Shown here: positions 25,452-34,184 of the stretch, piece after piece
Numbering within the stretch: position 1 is the stretch's first letter
Layout of the letters: each line of letters starts with the position of its first letter
Assembly (NCBI GenBank): GCA_964393825.1
Contig: CAYMUY010000011.1
Coordinates: 30,864-94,863 of the forward strand
Source: PFJX01 sp964393825
GTDB taxonomy: Bacteria > Pseudomonadota > Gammaproteobacteria > Burkholderiales > Thiobacillaceae
DNA: 64,000 nt
Direction: 5' to 3'
Program-made: the position numbers and the translations under genes
The notes under the pieces: generated by a model
What the model was told of the DNA's origin: nothing
The model's database searches: none
Seen by the model: only the letters and a program-made list of their open reading frames with translations

Positions 25452-27410
25452 TTACTCGCCCATGCCCATGATGATGTAGCCGGTCGGGCAAACGTCCGCG
25501 CAAATGTGGCAACCGATGCACTTGCTGTAGTCGGTATCCACGTAACGACCGGTGGTGGGGTTGTCCTTCTTCTTCACCTTGAACACGGCGGTCTGCGGGC
25601 AGTAGATCACGCAGTTGTCGCACTCGAAGCAGAGGCCGCAGGACATGCAGCGCTTGGCTTCCGCCACGGTCTGCTTTTCATCAAGCGCGTGCAGACGGTC
25701 TTCAAAGTTGCCCAGCGCGGAATCCTTGTCCAGCACGGTCACACCACGCTGGTTGCGCGGGGTGTTCATGAAGTGGCCGAGGAACATCTCGGTGGATGGA
25801 ATGACATAACGCCCGGAACGATCCTCGAAGTTATGCAGGACATCCTTCCACTGGGAGGTTCCCATCTCCTGGCCATGGTGTTCCTTGTACTCATGACCGG
25901 ATTCGACCCATTTGCGGACCTGGTCCCAGTGCGCGACGTCGACCTTGGGACGACGATCCAGCTCCTGACCCTTCAGGAAAGCGTCGATGCCGTCGGCGCA
26001 GATACGGGCATGACCGATGGCGGTGGTCAGCAGGTGCGGGCGGATCACGTCGCCGGCGACAAAAACGTTGGGCTTGTTGGGGAAGCGGTAGTTCTTGTCG
26101 GCGCGGATCAGGCCGTTGTTGTTGTTGAAGCTTTCCAGGCCGGTGAAGTCGACCGCCTGACCGATCGCGGAGACGATCAGGTCGCCGGTGATGTCGAACT
26201 CGGTGCCTTCCTTGATCTTGGTTTCCTTGCCGACCACTTCGAACTCGGCCACGCGCAGGGCGGTGGCACGACCGGAAGCATCCTTGATCACGGCCACGGG
26301 GGTGACTCCGCCGATGATCTCGATGCCTTCCGCCTTGGCCTGCTCGACTTCGTGCTTGTTGGCGGCCATCTTGTCGATGGTGGCGCGGGAGATCAGCACC
26401 ACTTCAACACCCATACGGGCGGAAATGCTGGCGACGTCGTGAGCGGTATGGCCAGCCAGCACCATCTCCGGCAGATCGGTGGTGGATGCGTTGGTGACTT
26501 TACCGAGACGGCGTGCGACCGTTGCCACGTCGATGGAAGTATCACCTCCCCCAATTACAACAACCTTGTTGCCGACGTGTTGCAGGCGGCCTTCGTTGAA
26601 GGCGCGCAGGAAGGCGGTGGCGGGAACGCAGTTGGGAGCATCGGCGCCATCCACGGGCAAGGTACGGCCACCCTGGGCACCCAGGGCGATCAGCACGGCG
26701 TCGTAGTCTTTCTCGATCTGCTCCATGCTGATGTCGGTACCGATACGTGTATTCAAACGCGTATCCACACCCATGTCGATGATGCGTTTGATCTCGCCAT
26801 CCAGTACCTGGCGTGGGGTACGGAAACCCGGGATACCGTAGCGCATCATGCCGCCGAGTTCCGCGTGGTCGTCAAATATCGTGCAGCCATGACCCATGCG
26901 GCGCAGCTGATAGGCAGCGGCCAGACCGGCGGGGCCACCGCCGATGATGGCGACTTTCTTGCCACTTTCAGTGGCGGGCGTCTCGAAACCGATGTTGTTT
27001 TCCAGCGCCCAATTACCGAGGAAGTGCTCGACCGAGTTGATGCCGACGTTCTCTTCCACCTGGTTTCGGTTACAGCCGGATTCGCACGGAGCGGGGCAGA
27101 CACGGCCCATGACGGCGGGGAAGGGGTTGGCGCTGGTCAGACGGCGGAACGCGTATTCCTGCCAGCTCTGGCCACCGGTCGGCTTCTCGATGCCGCGAAC
27201 GATGTTGAGATAACCACGAATATCCTCACCAGCCGGGCAGGAACCCTGGCAGGGCGGGGTGGAATGCACATACTCCGGGCACTTGTGGCTCCAGCTCGCC
27301 TGGAAAATCTTTTCCTGGGCTCGCTTGTACTGCCCTTCCTTCTCGCCGTCCTTGTAACGACGCCACGAAACGCCCTCAGTTTTCTTTACGTCTTTGGAAG
27401 TGACCGACAT
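25452..27410 (-). CDS. dsrL: DsrL, Fe-S flavoprotein NAD(P)H:acceptor oxidoreductase
   Basis: The 652-residue protein resembles the small subunit of glutamate synthase. An N-terminal Fe-S segment (CPEYVHSTPPCQGSCPAGEDIRG as separate clusters near 44-66, CPAPCESGCNR near 115) precedes an FAD site (VAIIGGGPAGLAAAYQL), an NAD(P) site (VVVIGGGDTSIDVATVARRLG) and a C-terminal two-cluster ferredoxin (CMSCGLCFECDNC and CIGCHICADVCP). In sulfur oxidisers DsrL is cytosolic, binds DsrAB and passes electrons to NAD(P). The gap to dsrJ is 14 bases, and a hairpin precedes it behind dsrK. Confidence 0.96.
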   Translation of the reverse strand: MSVTSKDVKKTEGVSWRRYKDGEKEGQYKRAQEKIFQASWSHKCPEYVHSTPPCQGSCPAGEDIRGYLNIVRGIEKPTGGQSWQEYAFRRLTSANPFPAVMGRVCPAPCESGCNRNQVEENVGINSVEHFLGNWALENNIGFETPATESGKKVAIIGGGPAGLAAAYQLRRMGHGCTIFDDHAELGGMMRYGIPGFRTPRQVLDGEIKRIIDMGVDTRLNTRIGTDISMEQIEKDYDAVLIALGAQGGRTLPVDGADAPNCVPATAFLRAFNEGRLQHVGNKVVVIGGGDTSIDVATVARRLGKVTNASTTDLPEMVLAGHTAHDVASISARMGVEVVLISRATIDKMAANKHEVEQAKAEGIEIIGGVTPVAVIKDASGRATALRVAEFEVVGKETKIKEGTEFDITGDLIVSAIGQAVDFTGLESFNNNNGLIRADKNYRFPNKPNVFVAGDVIRPHLLTTAIGHARICADGIDAFLKGQELDRRPKVDVAHWDQVRKWVESGHEYKEHHGQEMGTSQWKDVLHNFEDRSGRYVIPSTEMFLGHFMNTPRNQRGVTVLDKDSALGNFEDRLHALDEKQTVAEAKRCMSCGLCFECDNCVIYCPQTAVFKVKKKDNPTTGRYVDTDYSKCIGCHICADVCPTGYIIMGMGE

Positions 27411-27467
27411 CTTCGCTCTCCTATCTCAAGAATCGTGCGGCAGTACCGCCTGTGTAACACTTATCCA

Positions 27468-27485
27468 TCCGGCGCGATGGCCGGA
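27468..27485 (-). promoter_or_regulatory. Stem-loop behind dsrK
   Basis: A 6-bp stem (TCCGGC 27468-27473; GCCGGA 27480-27485) with a 6-base loop lies 5 bases past the dsrK stop. No U-run follows on the minus strand. It is more likely to affect mRNA ends or decay than to terminate. Confidence 0.45.
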
Positions 27486-27490
27486 CAGCC

Positions 27491-29014
27491 TCAATCCAAC
27501 TTGATGGCCGTGCTGACGAGCTGGTGCACGCCACCGACCATGCTCCGGTCGAAACCGTAATACGGGATAACCTTGGTGAACTGCGCCTTGCAAATGGCAC
27601 AAATCAAGGCCAGGAAATTCACACCATCGTTTTGCACCACGTTGTTGAACGCGTTCATCCTTGGCAAGGCGCCCTTGACACGCACCTCGATCAGGTCATC
27701 GGTCAACACTCCACCGCCACCGCCGCAGCAGAAGGTGGCTTCGCCGATGGTCTCGGCCGCCATGTCATGGAAATTGTTGGCCACGGCCATGATGACGTTA
27801 CGCGGAATCGTGAACTGATCACCGGGTTCTTCACCCATGCGGGAGCCACGCGCCACGTTGCAGGAGTCATGGAAGGTGATGACGCGGTCGTCGTTCAACG
27901 ACTTGTCGAACTTCAGCGTGCCTTTCTGGATCAGGTCCCAGGTGTACTCGCAGATATGCATGGGCTGTTTGTAGCGGTGATCCAGTTGCTGCTGCAGTTC
28001 AATCGAGAACGGATCGTTGCCCCCGAAGCCGATACCGGTCAGGGTATTCCAGAAGCTGTAGGCGACGCGCCAGGCATGCCCGCACTCGCCGACGATGATC
28101 CGCTTCACGCCCAGTTCGAGGGCGGCATCGCGTATGCGCATCGCCACCTTGCGCATGGTTTCGTAGTTGCCATTGAAGAGGCCAAAGTTGCCCGCCTCGG
28201 AAGCATGCGAGGACAGCGTCCAGGAGGCACCGGCGGCATGGAACACCTTGGCATAGCCAATCAGGGACTCCACGTGCGGCTCGGAGAAGAAATCGGCGGA
28301 AGGTGTGATCAACAGGATTTCGGCGCCCTTGACGTCGAGCGGAATTTTCACCGGCACACCGGTATCCAGTTCGATGTCTTCCTCCAGGCCCAGAAGGGTG
28401 TCTTCCAGAGCGGGACCGGGCAGACCCAGGTTGTTACCGATCTTCTGTACCTTGGTCAGAATCTCGCTCGAGTATTTCTGGCCCATGCCGACGGTGTTGA
28501 GGATCTCGCGACCGGCCATGGTGATTTCGGCGGTATCGATGCCGTAGGGGCAGTAGACGGAACAGCGCCGGCACTCGGAACACTGATGGTAATAGCTGTA
28601 CCAGTCGTTCAGGATGTCCTTGGTCAGGTCCTTGGCCCCCACCAGCCAGGGCGCGATCTTGCCCGGCAGGGTGAAATAGCGGCGATAGACCTGGCGCATC
28701 AGGTCCTGGCGCGCGACCGGCATGTTTTTCGGGTCGGCGGTGCCCAGGAAGTAGTGGCACTTGTCGGTGCACGCGCCGCAATGCACGCAGGCATCCATGA
28801 ACACCCGCAGGCTGCGGTACTTGCCCAGCAGGTCGCCCATCTTGTTGATGGCGCGTTCCTGCCAGTCGTCGGTCAGTTCCCAGGGATACCCCAGGAAGGT
28901 CTGACTGCCCTCGGCGGCGGGAAAAGATTTGACATGTGCCATCACCCCCGGGTTGATCTTGGGGACGTCGGTATATTCCGTCAGCTTGGGTACTTCGAAT
29001 TCAGGACCAGCCAC
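27491..29014 (-). CDS. dsrK: DsrK, HdrD-like catalytic Fe-S subunit
   Basis: The 507-residue protein has two [4Fe-4S] ferredoxin motifs (CVHCGACTDKC near 78 and CSECRRCSVYCPYG near 143) and C-terminal CCG-type domains (CCGGGGGVLTDDL and an LICAICKAQF cysteine pair) of the heterodisulfide reductase family. It is thought to oxidise or reduce the DsrC disulfide/trisulfide on the cytoplasmic face, in contact with DsrM. It is co-transcribed with dsrM across a 51-base gap. Confidence 0.96.
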   Translation of the reverse strand: MAGPEFEVPKLTEYTDVPKINPGVMAHVKSFPAAEGSQTFLGYPWELTDDWQERAINKMGDLLGKYRSLRVFMDACVHCGACTDKCHYFLGTADPKNMPVARQDLMRQVYRRYFTLPGKIAPWLVGAKDLTKDILNDWYSYYHQCSECRRCSVYCPYGIDTAEITMAGREILNTVGMGQKYSSEILTKVQKIGNNLGLPGPALEDTLLGLEEDIELDTGVPVKIPLDVKGAEILLITPSADFFSEPHVESLIGYAKVFHAAGASWTLSSHASEAGNFGLFNGNYETMRKVAMRIRDAALELGVKRIIVGECGHAWRVAYSFWNTLTGIGFGGNDPFSIELQQQLDHRYKQPMHICEYTWDLIQKGTLKFDKSLNDDRVITFHDSCNVARGSRMGEEPGDQFTIPRNVIMAVANNFHDMAAETIGEATFCCGGGGGVLTDDLIEVRVKGALPRMNAFNNVVQNDGVNFLALICAICKAQFTKVIPYYGFDRSMVGGVHQLVSTAIKLD

Positions 29015-29065
29015 AGTTGCTCCTTGCGTCTCTCAATGGGTGTCGCGGACGTGCCGGACTTATCC

Positions 29066-29797
29066 TTACTTGCGCTCTGCCGCTGCCGCCCAGGGGGCGA
29101 TGGTGCGGGTTTCGCGCGGGTTATCCACCTGATTGCGGGTCGGACTGAAGAAGATGCCCGGCGCGTGCAGCAGCTTGCTCACCGGAAAGATGATCATCAG
29201 CAGGGCCACTAGCATCAGATGCACCAGAAGGGGGCCGTCGGCGGGCAAGGGATGCGGATCGAAAGTCACCAGGCCAAGTGCGAAAGCCTTGAGTGCCACG
29301 ATGTCGGTATGCGAAACGAAGGTCATCATCATGCCGGAGGCACCAATCGCGACGAGCAGTGCCAGCATCAGGTGGTCGGATGGCGTAGAGATATAGCGGA
29401 CGCGATCAACCAGGAAGCGGCGCGCCCAGAGACCCAGCAGGCCACTCACCATCATGAAGCTGGCATACTTGCCGTAGGGCTGCACGAACTCGACCACGAA
29501 CCACATCGGCTCCTGGAAATAACGAACATGGCGCAGCAGGACCAGGGCCAGGCCGACATGGAACATCCAGCCAAATACCCAGATCCATTTATTGGATTTG
29601 AACAGGGATTCGAACAGCACGACCTCGCGGGCCATGCGCATGGCCACGCCGCTGGCCGTGGTCGGCGCGGGTGTGGTGGGAATCTTGAGCGGCGCCGGGG
29701 TACGGCTGTACTCGAAAATACGATAGGCCAGACCGGCAATCAGCACGATCGCGGCAAAATAATACAGGCCGGTATAGATAAGCGTCAGCGATGTCAT
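29066..29797 (-). CDS. dsrM: DsrM, cytochrome b membrane subunit
   Basis: ATG 29797 has AGAGGAACGG immediately upstream and is preferred over an in-frame codon at 29827. The 243-residue protein has about five to six membrane helices with histidines placed for heme b (WMFHVGLALVLLRHVRYF; LLVHLMLVALLMIIFPVSKLLHAPG). It resembles the NarI/HdrE family. It anchors DsrK and interacts with quinone. A 112-base spacer with two hairpins separates it from dsrC. Confidence 0.95.
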   Translation of the reverse strand: MTSLTLIYTGLYYFAAIVLIAGLAYRIFEYSRTPAPLKIPTTPAPTTASGVAMRMAREVVLFESLFKSNKWIWVFGWMFHVGLALVLLRHVRYFQEPMWFVVEFVQPYGKYASFMMVSGLLGLWARRFLVDRVRYISTPSDHLMLALLVAIGASGMMMTFVSHTDIVALKAFALGLVTFDPHPLPADGPLLVHLMLVALLMIIFPVSKLLHAPGIFFSPTRNQVDNPRETRTIAPWAAAAERK

Positions 29798-29832
29798 CCG
29801 TTCCTCTGCTTCTCGCGGAACAAGCAATCACC

Positions 29833-29891
29833 CTCCGGACCATCCGGAGTGCGAGTATGAATCTTTGTCCGATGGGCCGAAGCCCATCGGA
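29833..29891 (-). promoter_or_regulatory. Tandem stem-loops between dsrC and dsrM
   Basis: The larger hairpin has a perfect 10-bp stem, TCCGATGGGC (29868-29877) with GCCCATCGGA (29882-29891), and a four-base loop that reads TTCG on the transcribed strand. A second one follows: CTCCGGA (29833-29839) with TCCGGAG (29843-29849). Neither has a U-run. They begin 19 bases after the dsrC stop and could stabilise a dsrC-ending mRNA or attenuate read-through to dsrM. Confidence 0.6.
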
Positions 29892-29909
29892 GGGATCAAT
29901 CGAGATTGA

Positions 29910-30245
29910 TCAGATGCAGCCGGTCGGCTTCGGCAGACCAGCGATCTTGCAGGCCTGCTTGGCGGGGCCATAGGGGAACAACTCGTACAGGTACTTGTTG
30001 TTGCCCTTGTCCGGACCCAGCTTCTTGGCAATGGCTTTGGTCAAAACACGAACGGCGGGGGCGATCTGGTACTCGTCGTAGTACTCGCGGAGAAAGTTGA
30101 CCACTTCCCAATGGGAATCAGTCATTTCAACTTTTTCTTCCTGAGCCAGATAACCGGCGATGTCCTGGTTCCAATCGGCCAGATTGGTCAGATAGCCTTC
30201 CTCATCCACTTCGAAAGATTTGCCGGCAACTTCAACCATAGGCAT
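29910..30245 (-). CDS. dsrC: DsrC, sulfur-carrier protein
   Basis: The 111-residue protein has the DsrC/TusE fold and both functional cysteines: C99 (QACKIAG) and the penultimate C110 (LPKPTGCI). The flexible C-terminal arm carries sulfane sulfur between DsrEFH, DsrAB and DsrK. It is the genuine sulfur carrier of this locus, in contrast to the cysteine-free paralogue at 35130. It follows dsrH by 21 bases. Confidence 0.97.
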   Translation of the reverse strand: MPMVEVAGKSFEVDEEGYLTNLADWNQDIAGYLAQEEKVEMTDSHWEVVNFLREYYDEYQIAPAVRVLTKAIAKKLGPDKGNNKYLYELFPYGPAKQACKIAGLPKPTGCI

Positions 30246-30266
30246 AGCGTTACTCCTTAAATGTAA

Positions 30267-30566
30267 TTACAACCAGGACTGGAGGTTGTCGTGTTCTGTA
30301 ACCAGATCCACGAAACCACCGTAATCCACTACCGTGACGCCTTCCAACACACGATCGGCCACGCCACGCGCTTGGAGGTCGGCATCCAGGGCATAGACCT
30401 TGACACCGGCCATCGCGCCCTGAATTTTCGTCTCTACGCTGCTGCCCTTGGTGGCGCCATAGACACCATCCTCAATCAGCAGAACCGCAGAACCCTGCTT
30501 CGCCATGCGCAGGCAACTCTCCAGAGAATTGCGGTCGAACGGCGACTTGTTAACGATATGCAGCAT
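30267..30566 (-). CDS. dsrH: DsrH, sulfur relay subunit
   Basis: The 99-residue protein belongs to the DsrH/TusB family (MLHIVNKSPFDRNSLESCL). Cysteine C18 lies near where family members carry a partially conserved cysteine. It forms a heterohexamer with DsrE and DsrF that delivers sulfur to DsrC. The gap to dsrF is 13 bases. Confidence 0.93.
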   Translation of the reverse strand: MLHIVNKSPFDRNSLESCLRMAKQGSAVLLIEDGVYGATKGSSVETKIQGAMAGVKVYALDADLQARGVADRVLEGVTVVDYGGFVDLVTEHDNLQSWL

Positions 30567-30579
30567 CTCGTTTCTCCCC

Positions 30580-30969
30580 TTAGAAGCTGATCACGACGTC
30601 TTGCTCGGCCATGAGATCAGCCATTTCCGCAGAGGAAACGACCTGAACATCCACGAGCAGATCATCTTCGCTCAGCCCACGGGCTTCCATGGACTCGCGT
30701 TCGACGTAGAGCTTCTCGATGTCGTAACCCTCGAGGGCACGATACGTCGGCGAAAAGTTCTTCTGGCCCAGCGACTTGGTGTCCTGTCCTTTCTTCAGTT
30801 CGTAGACACCATCATCCACGAAGGCCAGGCTGACGTCCTGCTCGAAGGCGGCGGAAATCAACACCACCTCCAGACCTTCCAGGGCGTAGATCGTGCCGTA
30901 AGGAGCCTTGCGGTTCACGAACATGAACTTCTTGATGACGCCTTCTTCATCCATCATTTCGTCGGTCAT
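30580..30969 (-). CDS. dsrF: DsrF, sulfur relay subunit
   Basis: ATG 30969 is preceded by GAGGAG at 7 bases, which decides the start over 30990. The 129-residue protein is DsrF/TusC-like (KKFMFVNRKAPYGTIYALEGLE). No cysteine is present anywhere in it, so it is structural in the DsrEFH hexamer. It follows dsrE by 10 bases. Confidence 0.93.
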   Translation of the reverse strand: MTDEMMDEEGVIKKFMFVNRKAPYGTIYALEGLEVVLISAAFEQDVSLAFVDDGVYELKKGQDTKSLGQKNFSPTYRALEGYDIEKLYVERESMEARGLSEDDLLVDVQVVSSAEMADLMAEQDVVISF

Positions 30970-30979
30970 CGCTTTCTCC

Positions 30980-31372
30980 TCAATCACCAAAAGTCACGAG
31001 ACGATCGCACTGGATGCCGGCTTCCACCAACTGACCCAGACCGGAAATACGGAAGCCCTCGGCGAGGTTGTCCGCATCCTTGCCCTGGCGCTTGGCTTCG
31101 TTTGCATCCATGATGCCGCGACGTTGTGCGGCGGCGATACACACCACCAGATCAAGGTTGTGCTGCTTGGAGAGTTCAGTCCAGCGATTGACGATATTGC
31201 GGTCATCGCGCGGCGGCTCGGTCAGACGCGTCGCGTTGTTGACGCCGTCGTGATAGAAGAACACGCGATAAATCTCATGTCCCTTTTCGATAGCGGTCTT
31301 CACAAAGTTGTACGCGCTATCGGAGGCCTGATGGGTGTAAGGCCCTTCGCTAACTAACACACCGATCTTCAT
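30980..31372 (-). CDS. dsrE: DsrE, sulfurtransferase subunit
   Basis: The 130-residue DsrE/TusD protein has the active-site cysteine C78 in DLVVCIAAAQRRG, the position known in Allochromatium DsrE. It accepts persulfide sulfur and passes it to DsrC. It is separated from dsrB by 77 bases containing a hairpin, so the EFHC part may be processed apart from AB. Confidence 0.95.
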   Translation of the reverse strand: MKIGVLVSEGPYTHQASDSAYNFVKTAIEKGHEIYRVFFYHDGVNNATRLTEPPRDDRNIVNRWTELSKQHNLDLVVCIAAAQRRGIMDANEAKRQGKDADNLAEGFRISGLGQLVEAGIQCDRLVTFGD

Positions 31373-31406
31373 TTAAATATCCCTATCTCCGAATATCCGA
31401 ATCGTT

Positions 31407-31430
31407 CCGGCCCCGATGCCATGGGGCCGG
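31407..31430 (-). promoter_or_regulatory. Stem-loop behind dsrB
   Basis: CCGGCCCC (31407-31414) pairs with GGGGCCGG (31423-31430) around an 8-base loop. It lies 19 bases past the dsrB stop and lacks a U-run. It probably marks or protects the 3' end of a dsrAB message. Confidence 0.55.
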
Positions 31431-31449
31431 GAGATTGCCCATTACGCCA

Positions 31450-32523
31450 TCAGAAGCGGATATGGGTGGATGCGTTCAGGGTGGTACGCGAACCACGCCA
31501 GTTGTCGATGTGATACTTGGTGAACGGCAGTCCGGTCTTCTCGAAGAAGGCAGGCCAACCAATGCGGTCGATCCAGTCGTTCATGCGCTCCCAAGGACGA
31601 CCATCGGCCTTGTAGACGGCAAGGATCTTCTTGACGATCTCGCTGACTTCGGGCCAGCGCGGCGGGTTGTTCGGGATACCGGCGGCCACCAGCTTGTGGA
31701 ACGTCGGCTTGGAACGGGCGTTGGAGTTCTTGCCACCCACCCAGATCGCGAATTTGGAGTGCTCGGGGTCGTTGATCTGCATCGGCGGACACGGGGGGAA
31801 GCAGGCACCACAGCAGATGCACTTCTTCTCATCGACTTCCAGGGACGGCTTGCCGTTGACCAGGGCGGGACGGATGGCCGCGACCGGGCAGCGCGCCACG
31901 ACAGAGGGACGCTCGCAGACGTTGGCCACCAGATCGTGATTGATCTTCGGCGGCTTGGTGTGCTGGATCACGATGGCGATGTCAGCCTGGCCGCCGCAGT
32001 TGATTTCGCAGCAGGAGGTGGACAGCTTGACGCGGTTGGGCATCTCGCACTTGATGAACTCGTCATACAACTCGTCCATCAGGGCCTTGACCGCGCCGGA
32101 AGCGTCGGTACCCGGGATGTCGCAATGCAACCAACCCTGGGTGTGGGCGATCATGGAAACAGAGTTCGCGGTGCCACCGACCGGGAAACCGCCATCGGTC
32201 AGGGCCTTGATCAGCGGCTCGACCTTGGTCTGGTCGGTGACCATGTATTCGATGTTGGAACGAGTGGTGAAACGCACATAGCCGTCAGCGTACTGGTCGG
32301 CGATGTCGGCCAGCTTGCGGATGGTGTAGTGATCCATCTGACGCTGGGTGCCAGCCTTGACGGTCCAGATCTCGGCACCACCCTCGGCGCGGTGGTAGAG
32401 CACGCCCGGCTTGGGATGCGAGTGGAACACCCACTTGCCGTAGTTTTCCTTCATCACAGGATGCATGTAGGGCATCGGATCCGGTGCTCCGGATTCGATC
32501 GTCTCGTGAGTCCTTTCAGCCAT
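31450..32523 (-). CDS. dsrB: DsrB, oxidative dissimilatory sulfite reductase beta subunit
   Basis: ATG 32523 follows GGAG by 6 bases. The 357-residue protein shows sulfite reductase motifs: RFTTRSNIEYMVTDQTKV, the cysteines in STSCCEINCGGQ and VCERPSVVARCPVAAIRP, and an inserted ferredoxin (KCICCGACFPPCPPM). With DsrA it forms the alpha2beta2 siroheme enzyme that, in sulfur oxidisers, produces sulfite from DsrC-bound sulfur. Oxidative rather than reductive type is inferred from the linked dsrEFH and dsrL genes. Confidence 0.97.
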   Translation of the reverse strand: MAERTHETIESGAPDPMPYMHPVMKENYGKWVFHSHPKPGVLYHRAEGGAEIWTVKAGTQRQMDHYTIRKLADIADQYADGYVRFTTRSNIEYMVTDQTKVEPLIKALTDGGFPVGGTANSVSMIAHTQGWLHCDIPGTDASGAVKALMDELYDEFIKCEMPNRVKLSTSCCEINCGGQADIAIVIQHTKPPKINHDLVANVCERPSVVARCPVAAIRPALVNGKPSLEVDEKKCICCGACFPPCPPMQINDPEHSKFAIWVGGKNSNARSKPTFHKLVAAGIPNNPPRWPEVSEIVKKILAVYKADGRPWERMNDWIDRIGWPAFFEKTGLPFTKYHIDNWRGSRTTLNASTHIRF

Positions 32524-32566
32524 TGCTATCTCCAAAGGGTGAAATCGTTAATTTTGCCATTCGTAA

Positions 32567-32592
32567 CCGGAGTGGCTCGCAAGCCACCCCGG
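32567..32592 (-). promoter_or_regulatory. Stem-loop between dsrA and dsrB
   Basis: CCGG-A-GTGGCT (32567-32577) pairs with AGCCAC-C-CCGG (32582-32592) around a 4-base loop, with one mismatch. It occupies the 82-base dsrA-dsrB spacer and lacks a U-run. A role in message stability or balance between subunits is possible. Confidence 0.5.
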
Positions 32593-32605
32593 AGAGACCA
32601 TTAAA

Positions 32606-33907
32606 TCAGGCGGCCGCCTGCTTTTGCTCGAACCACTTGGCGGCTTCCTCGTCCCAGCCGTCCATGCGGACATAAGGATTGGCGCGAGGCTGGCTGATCA
32701 TGTTCGGATCGATTTCCAGGCCAATGCCTTCAAGGAAGTTGACCAGACCGATACGCTCGATCATCTCGCCGGTACGCTCGTGCTCCAGCGCGTTTTCCGC
32801 GAAGAAGTCGAGGATGGTGCGAGACAGGTCGTTCAGCTTTTCGAAGTCCTCGTCGGACTCGAGCTTCATGAACGGGATCACCACGGTACCCATGGTGGCG
32901 CCGATCTTCAGCACGCTCTTGCCGCCGACCAGAATGGTCACGCCCTTGTCCTTGCCGGGCAGCAGGGCGCCAGGCATGACGTTCAGGCAATGCATGCAGC
33001 GCACGCAGTTGTGGTTGTCGATTTCCAGGCAGTTGTCGTCGGACAGCACCACTTTGGTGACACCCTCGGCGACAGCGGCGCCGTCGTTCTTCTTCAGTTG
33101 AATCGCCTTGGTCGGGCAATGGTTGACTACCATGTTGATGGTGTCTTCCATGCTGTGGGCGGCATACCACTCACGCGCCAGCTTCTCGTCGGCGCGGATG
33201 TTGTCGCGCCAGGTGCCGATGGTGGCCATATCGGAACGCTGCACGGAGTTCATGCAGTCGTTCGGGCAGCCGGAGAACTTGAACTTGAACTTGTACGGCA
33301 GCGACGGACGGTGCATGTCGTCCAGGTTGTTGTTGATGACGATGCGCAGAGCACGGGCCTCGTCATAACAGGACATCTCGCAACGCGCGGCACCGACACA
33401 GGACATCGAGGTACGCAGAGCGGGGCCGGCGCCACCCAGGTCGAAGCCCATTTCATTGAACTTGTCGAAGGCGCGCTGCACGTCGTTGGTCTTGATGCCC
33501 TGCAGCATGATGTCGCCGGACTGGCCATGGAAGGCAATCAGGCCGGAGCCACCCGTCTCCAGCCAGGCATCGGACATCTGACGCAGCAGGTCGGAGGAGT
33601 AATGCATACCGGCGGGCGGCATGATGCGCAGGGTGTGGAACTCGGCGGCCTCGGGGAAGAGAGGCTTGTGGTTCTCATCCTTCAGCTCGGTGAAGCGAGG
33701 GATCACGCCACCGCCATAACCCACCACACCGACGGTACCACCCTTCCAATAGCCGAAGCGGGTCTTGTAGGAAGTTTCCAGCTGACCCATCAGGTCGACC
33801 ATCATGTCATTGTCTTTAGCCAGGCGCTTCAGACCCGTAACGAACGAGGGCCACGGGCCGGTCTCGAGTTCGTCCAGGTTCGGCGTATCGTGCATTTGCT
33901 TAGCCAT
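32606..33907 (-). CDS. dsrA: DsrA, oxidative dissimilatory sulfite reductase alpha subunit
   Basis: ATG 33907 has AAGGAG 8 bases upstream. The 433-residue protein has siroheme/[4Fe-4S] cysteines in MSCVGAARCEMSC and FSGCPNDCMNS, and a ferredoxin insertion with DNCLEIDNHNCVRCMHCLNV. It begins MAKQMHDTPNLDELETGPWPSF, typical of the sulfur-oxidiser branch. It opens the dsrABEFHCMKLJOP operon. The 277 bases upstream separate it from the divergent cluster and contain the palindrome at 34076-34095. Confidence 0.97.
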   Translation of the reverse strand: MAKQMHDTPNLDELETGPWPSFVTGLKRLAKDNDMMVDLMGQLETSYKTRFGYWKGGTVGVVGYGGGVIPRFTELKDENHKPLFPEAAEFHTLRIMPPAGMHYSSDLLRQMSDAWLETGGSGLIAFHGQSGDIMLQGIKTNDVQRAFDKFNEMGFDLGGAGPALRTSMSCVGAARCEMSCYDEARALRIVINNNLDDMHRPSLPYKFKFKFSGCPNDCMNSVQRSDMATIGTWRDNIRADEKLAREWYAAHSMEDTINMVVNHCPTKAIQLKKNDGAAVAEGVTKVVLSDDNCLEIDNHNCVRCMHCLNVMPGALLPGKDKGVTILVGGKSVLKIGATMGTVVIPFMKLESDEDFEKLNDLSRTILDFFAENALEHERTGEMIERIGLVNFLEGIGLEIDPNMISQPRANPYVRMDGWDEEAAKWFEQKQAAA

Positions 33908-34061
33908 CTGTCTTTCTCCTTGAAGTCTTGAACAACACCATGTCGTCACAAACTCATCGCACTTGCCCGTTGGCAGTCCGCTCGTACGGGACGAGTGGTT
34001 ACATATTAGGGAGCGCTTATCCAGGTCACCATCATTCCGAGGGGGTAACCACCCATGCCAG

Positions 34062-34095
34062 TCGGGTAGTGCCTTACCTACCCGATCGGGTAGGT
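34062..34095. promoter_or_regulatory. Perfect 20-bp palindrome plus a third half-site, candidate dsr operator
   Basis: ACCTACCCGA (34076-34085) and TCGGGTAGGT (34086-34095) form a perfect 20-bp palindrome. A further copy of the right half, TCGGGTAGT, lies at 34062-34070, 24 bases before the equivalent position in the palindrome. The element is in the only divergent spacer of the dsr locus, about 170 bases from dsrA and 90 from the opposite gene. A dimeric repressor or activator site is inferred; I do not recognise the regulator. Confidence 0.6.
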
Positions 34096-34145
34096 TGAGC
34101 ACCGCAACACCTGTACCCAACTGAAACGTCAATACCTGACCAAGA

Positions 34146-34176
34146 TTGTCAATTAATCAACGTATTGGAATATACT
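34146..34176 (+). promoter_or_regulatory. Candidate sigma-70 promoter giving a near-leaderless transcript
   Basis: TTGTCA (34146-34151) and TATACT (34171-34176) are 19 bases apart. The start codon at 34185 lies 8 bases after the -10 box and no Shine-Dalgarno sequence precedes it. If this promoter is used, the message would begin at or next to the ATG. Confidence 0.45.
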
Positions 34177-34184
34177 AACACCCC

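Noticed and set aside
25506..29212. Long plus-strand frames opposite dsrL and dsrK (25506-27560 and 27524-29212)
   Set aside because: They mirror conserved dsr genes and encode no known motif.
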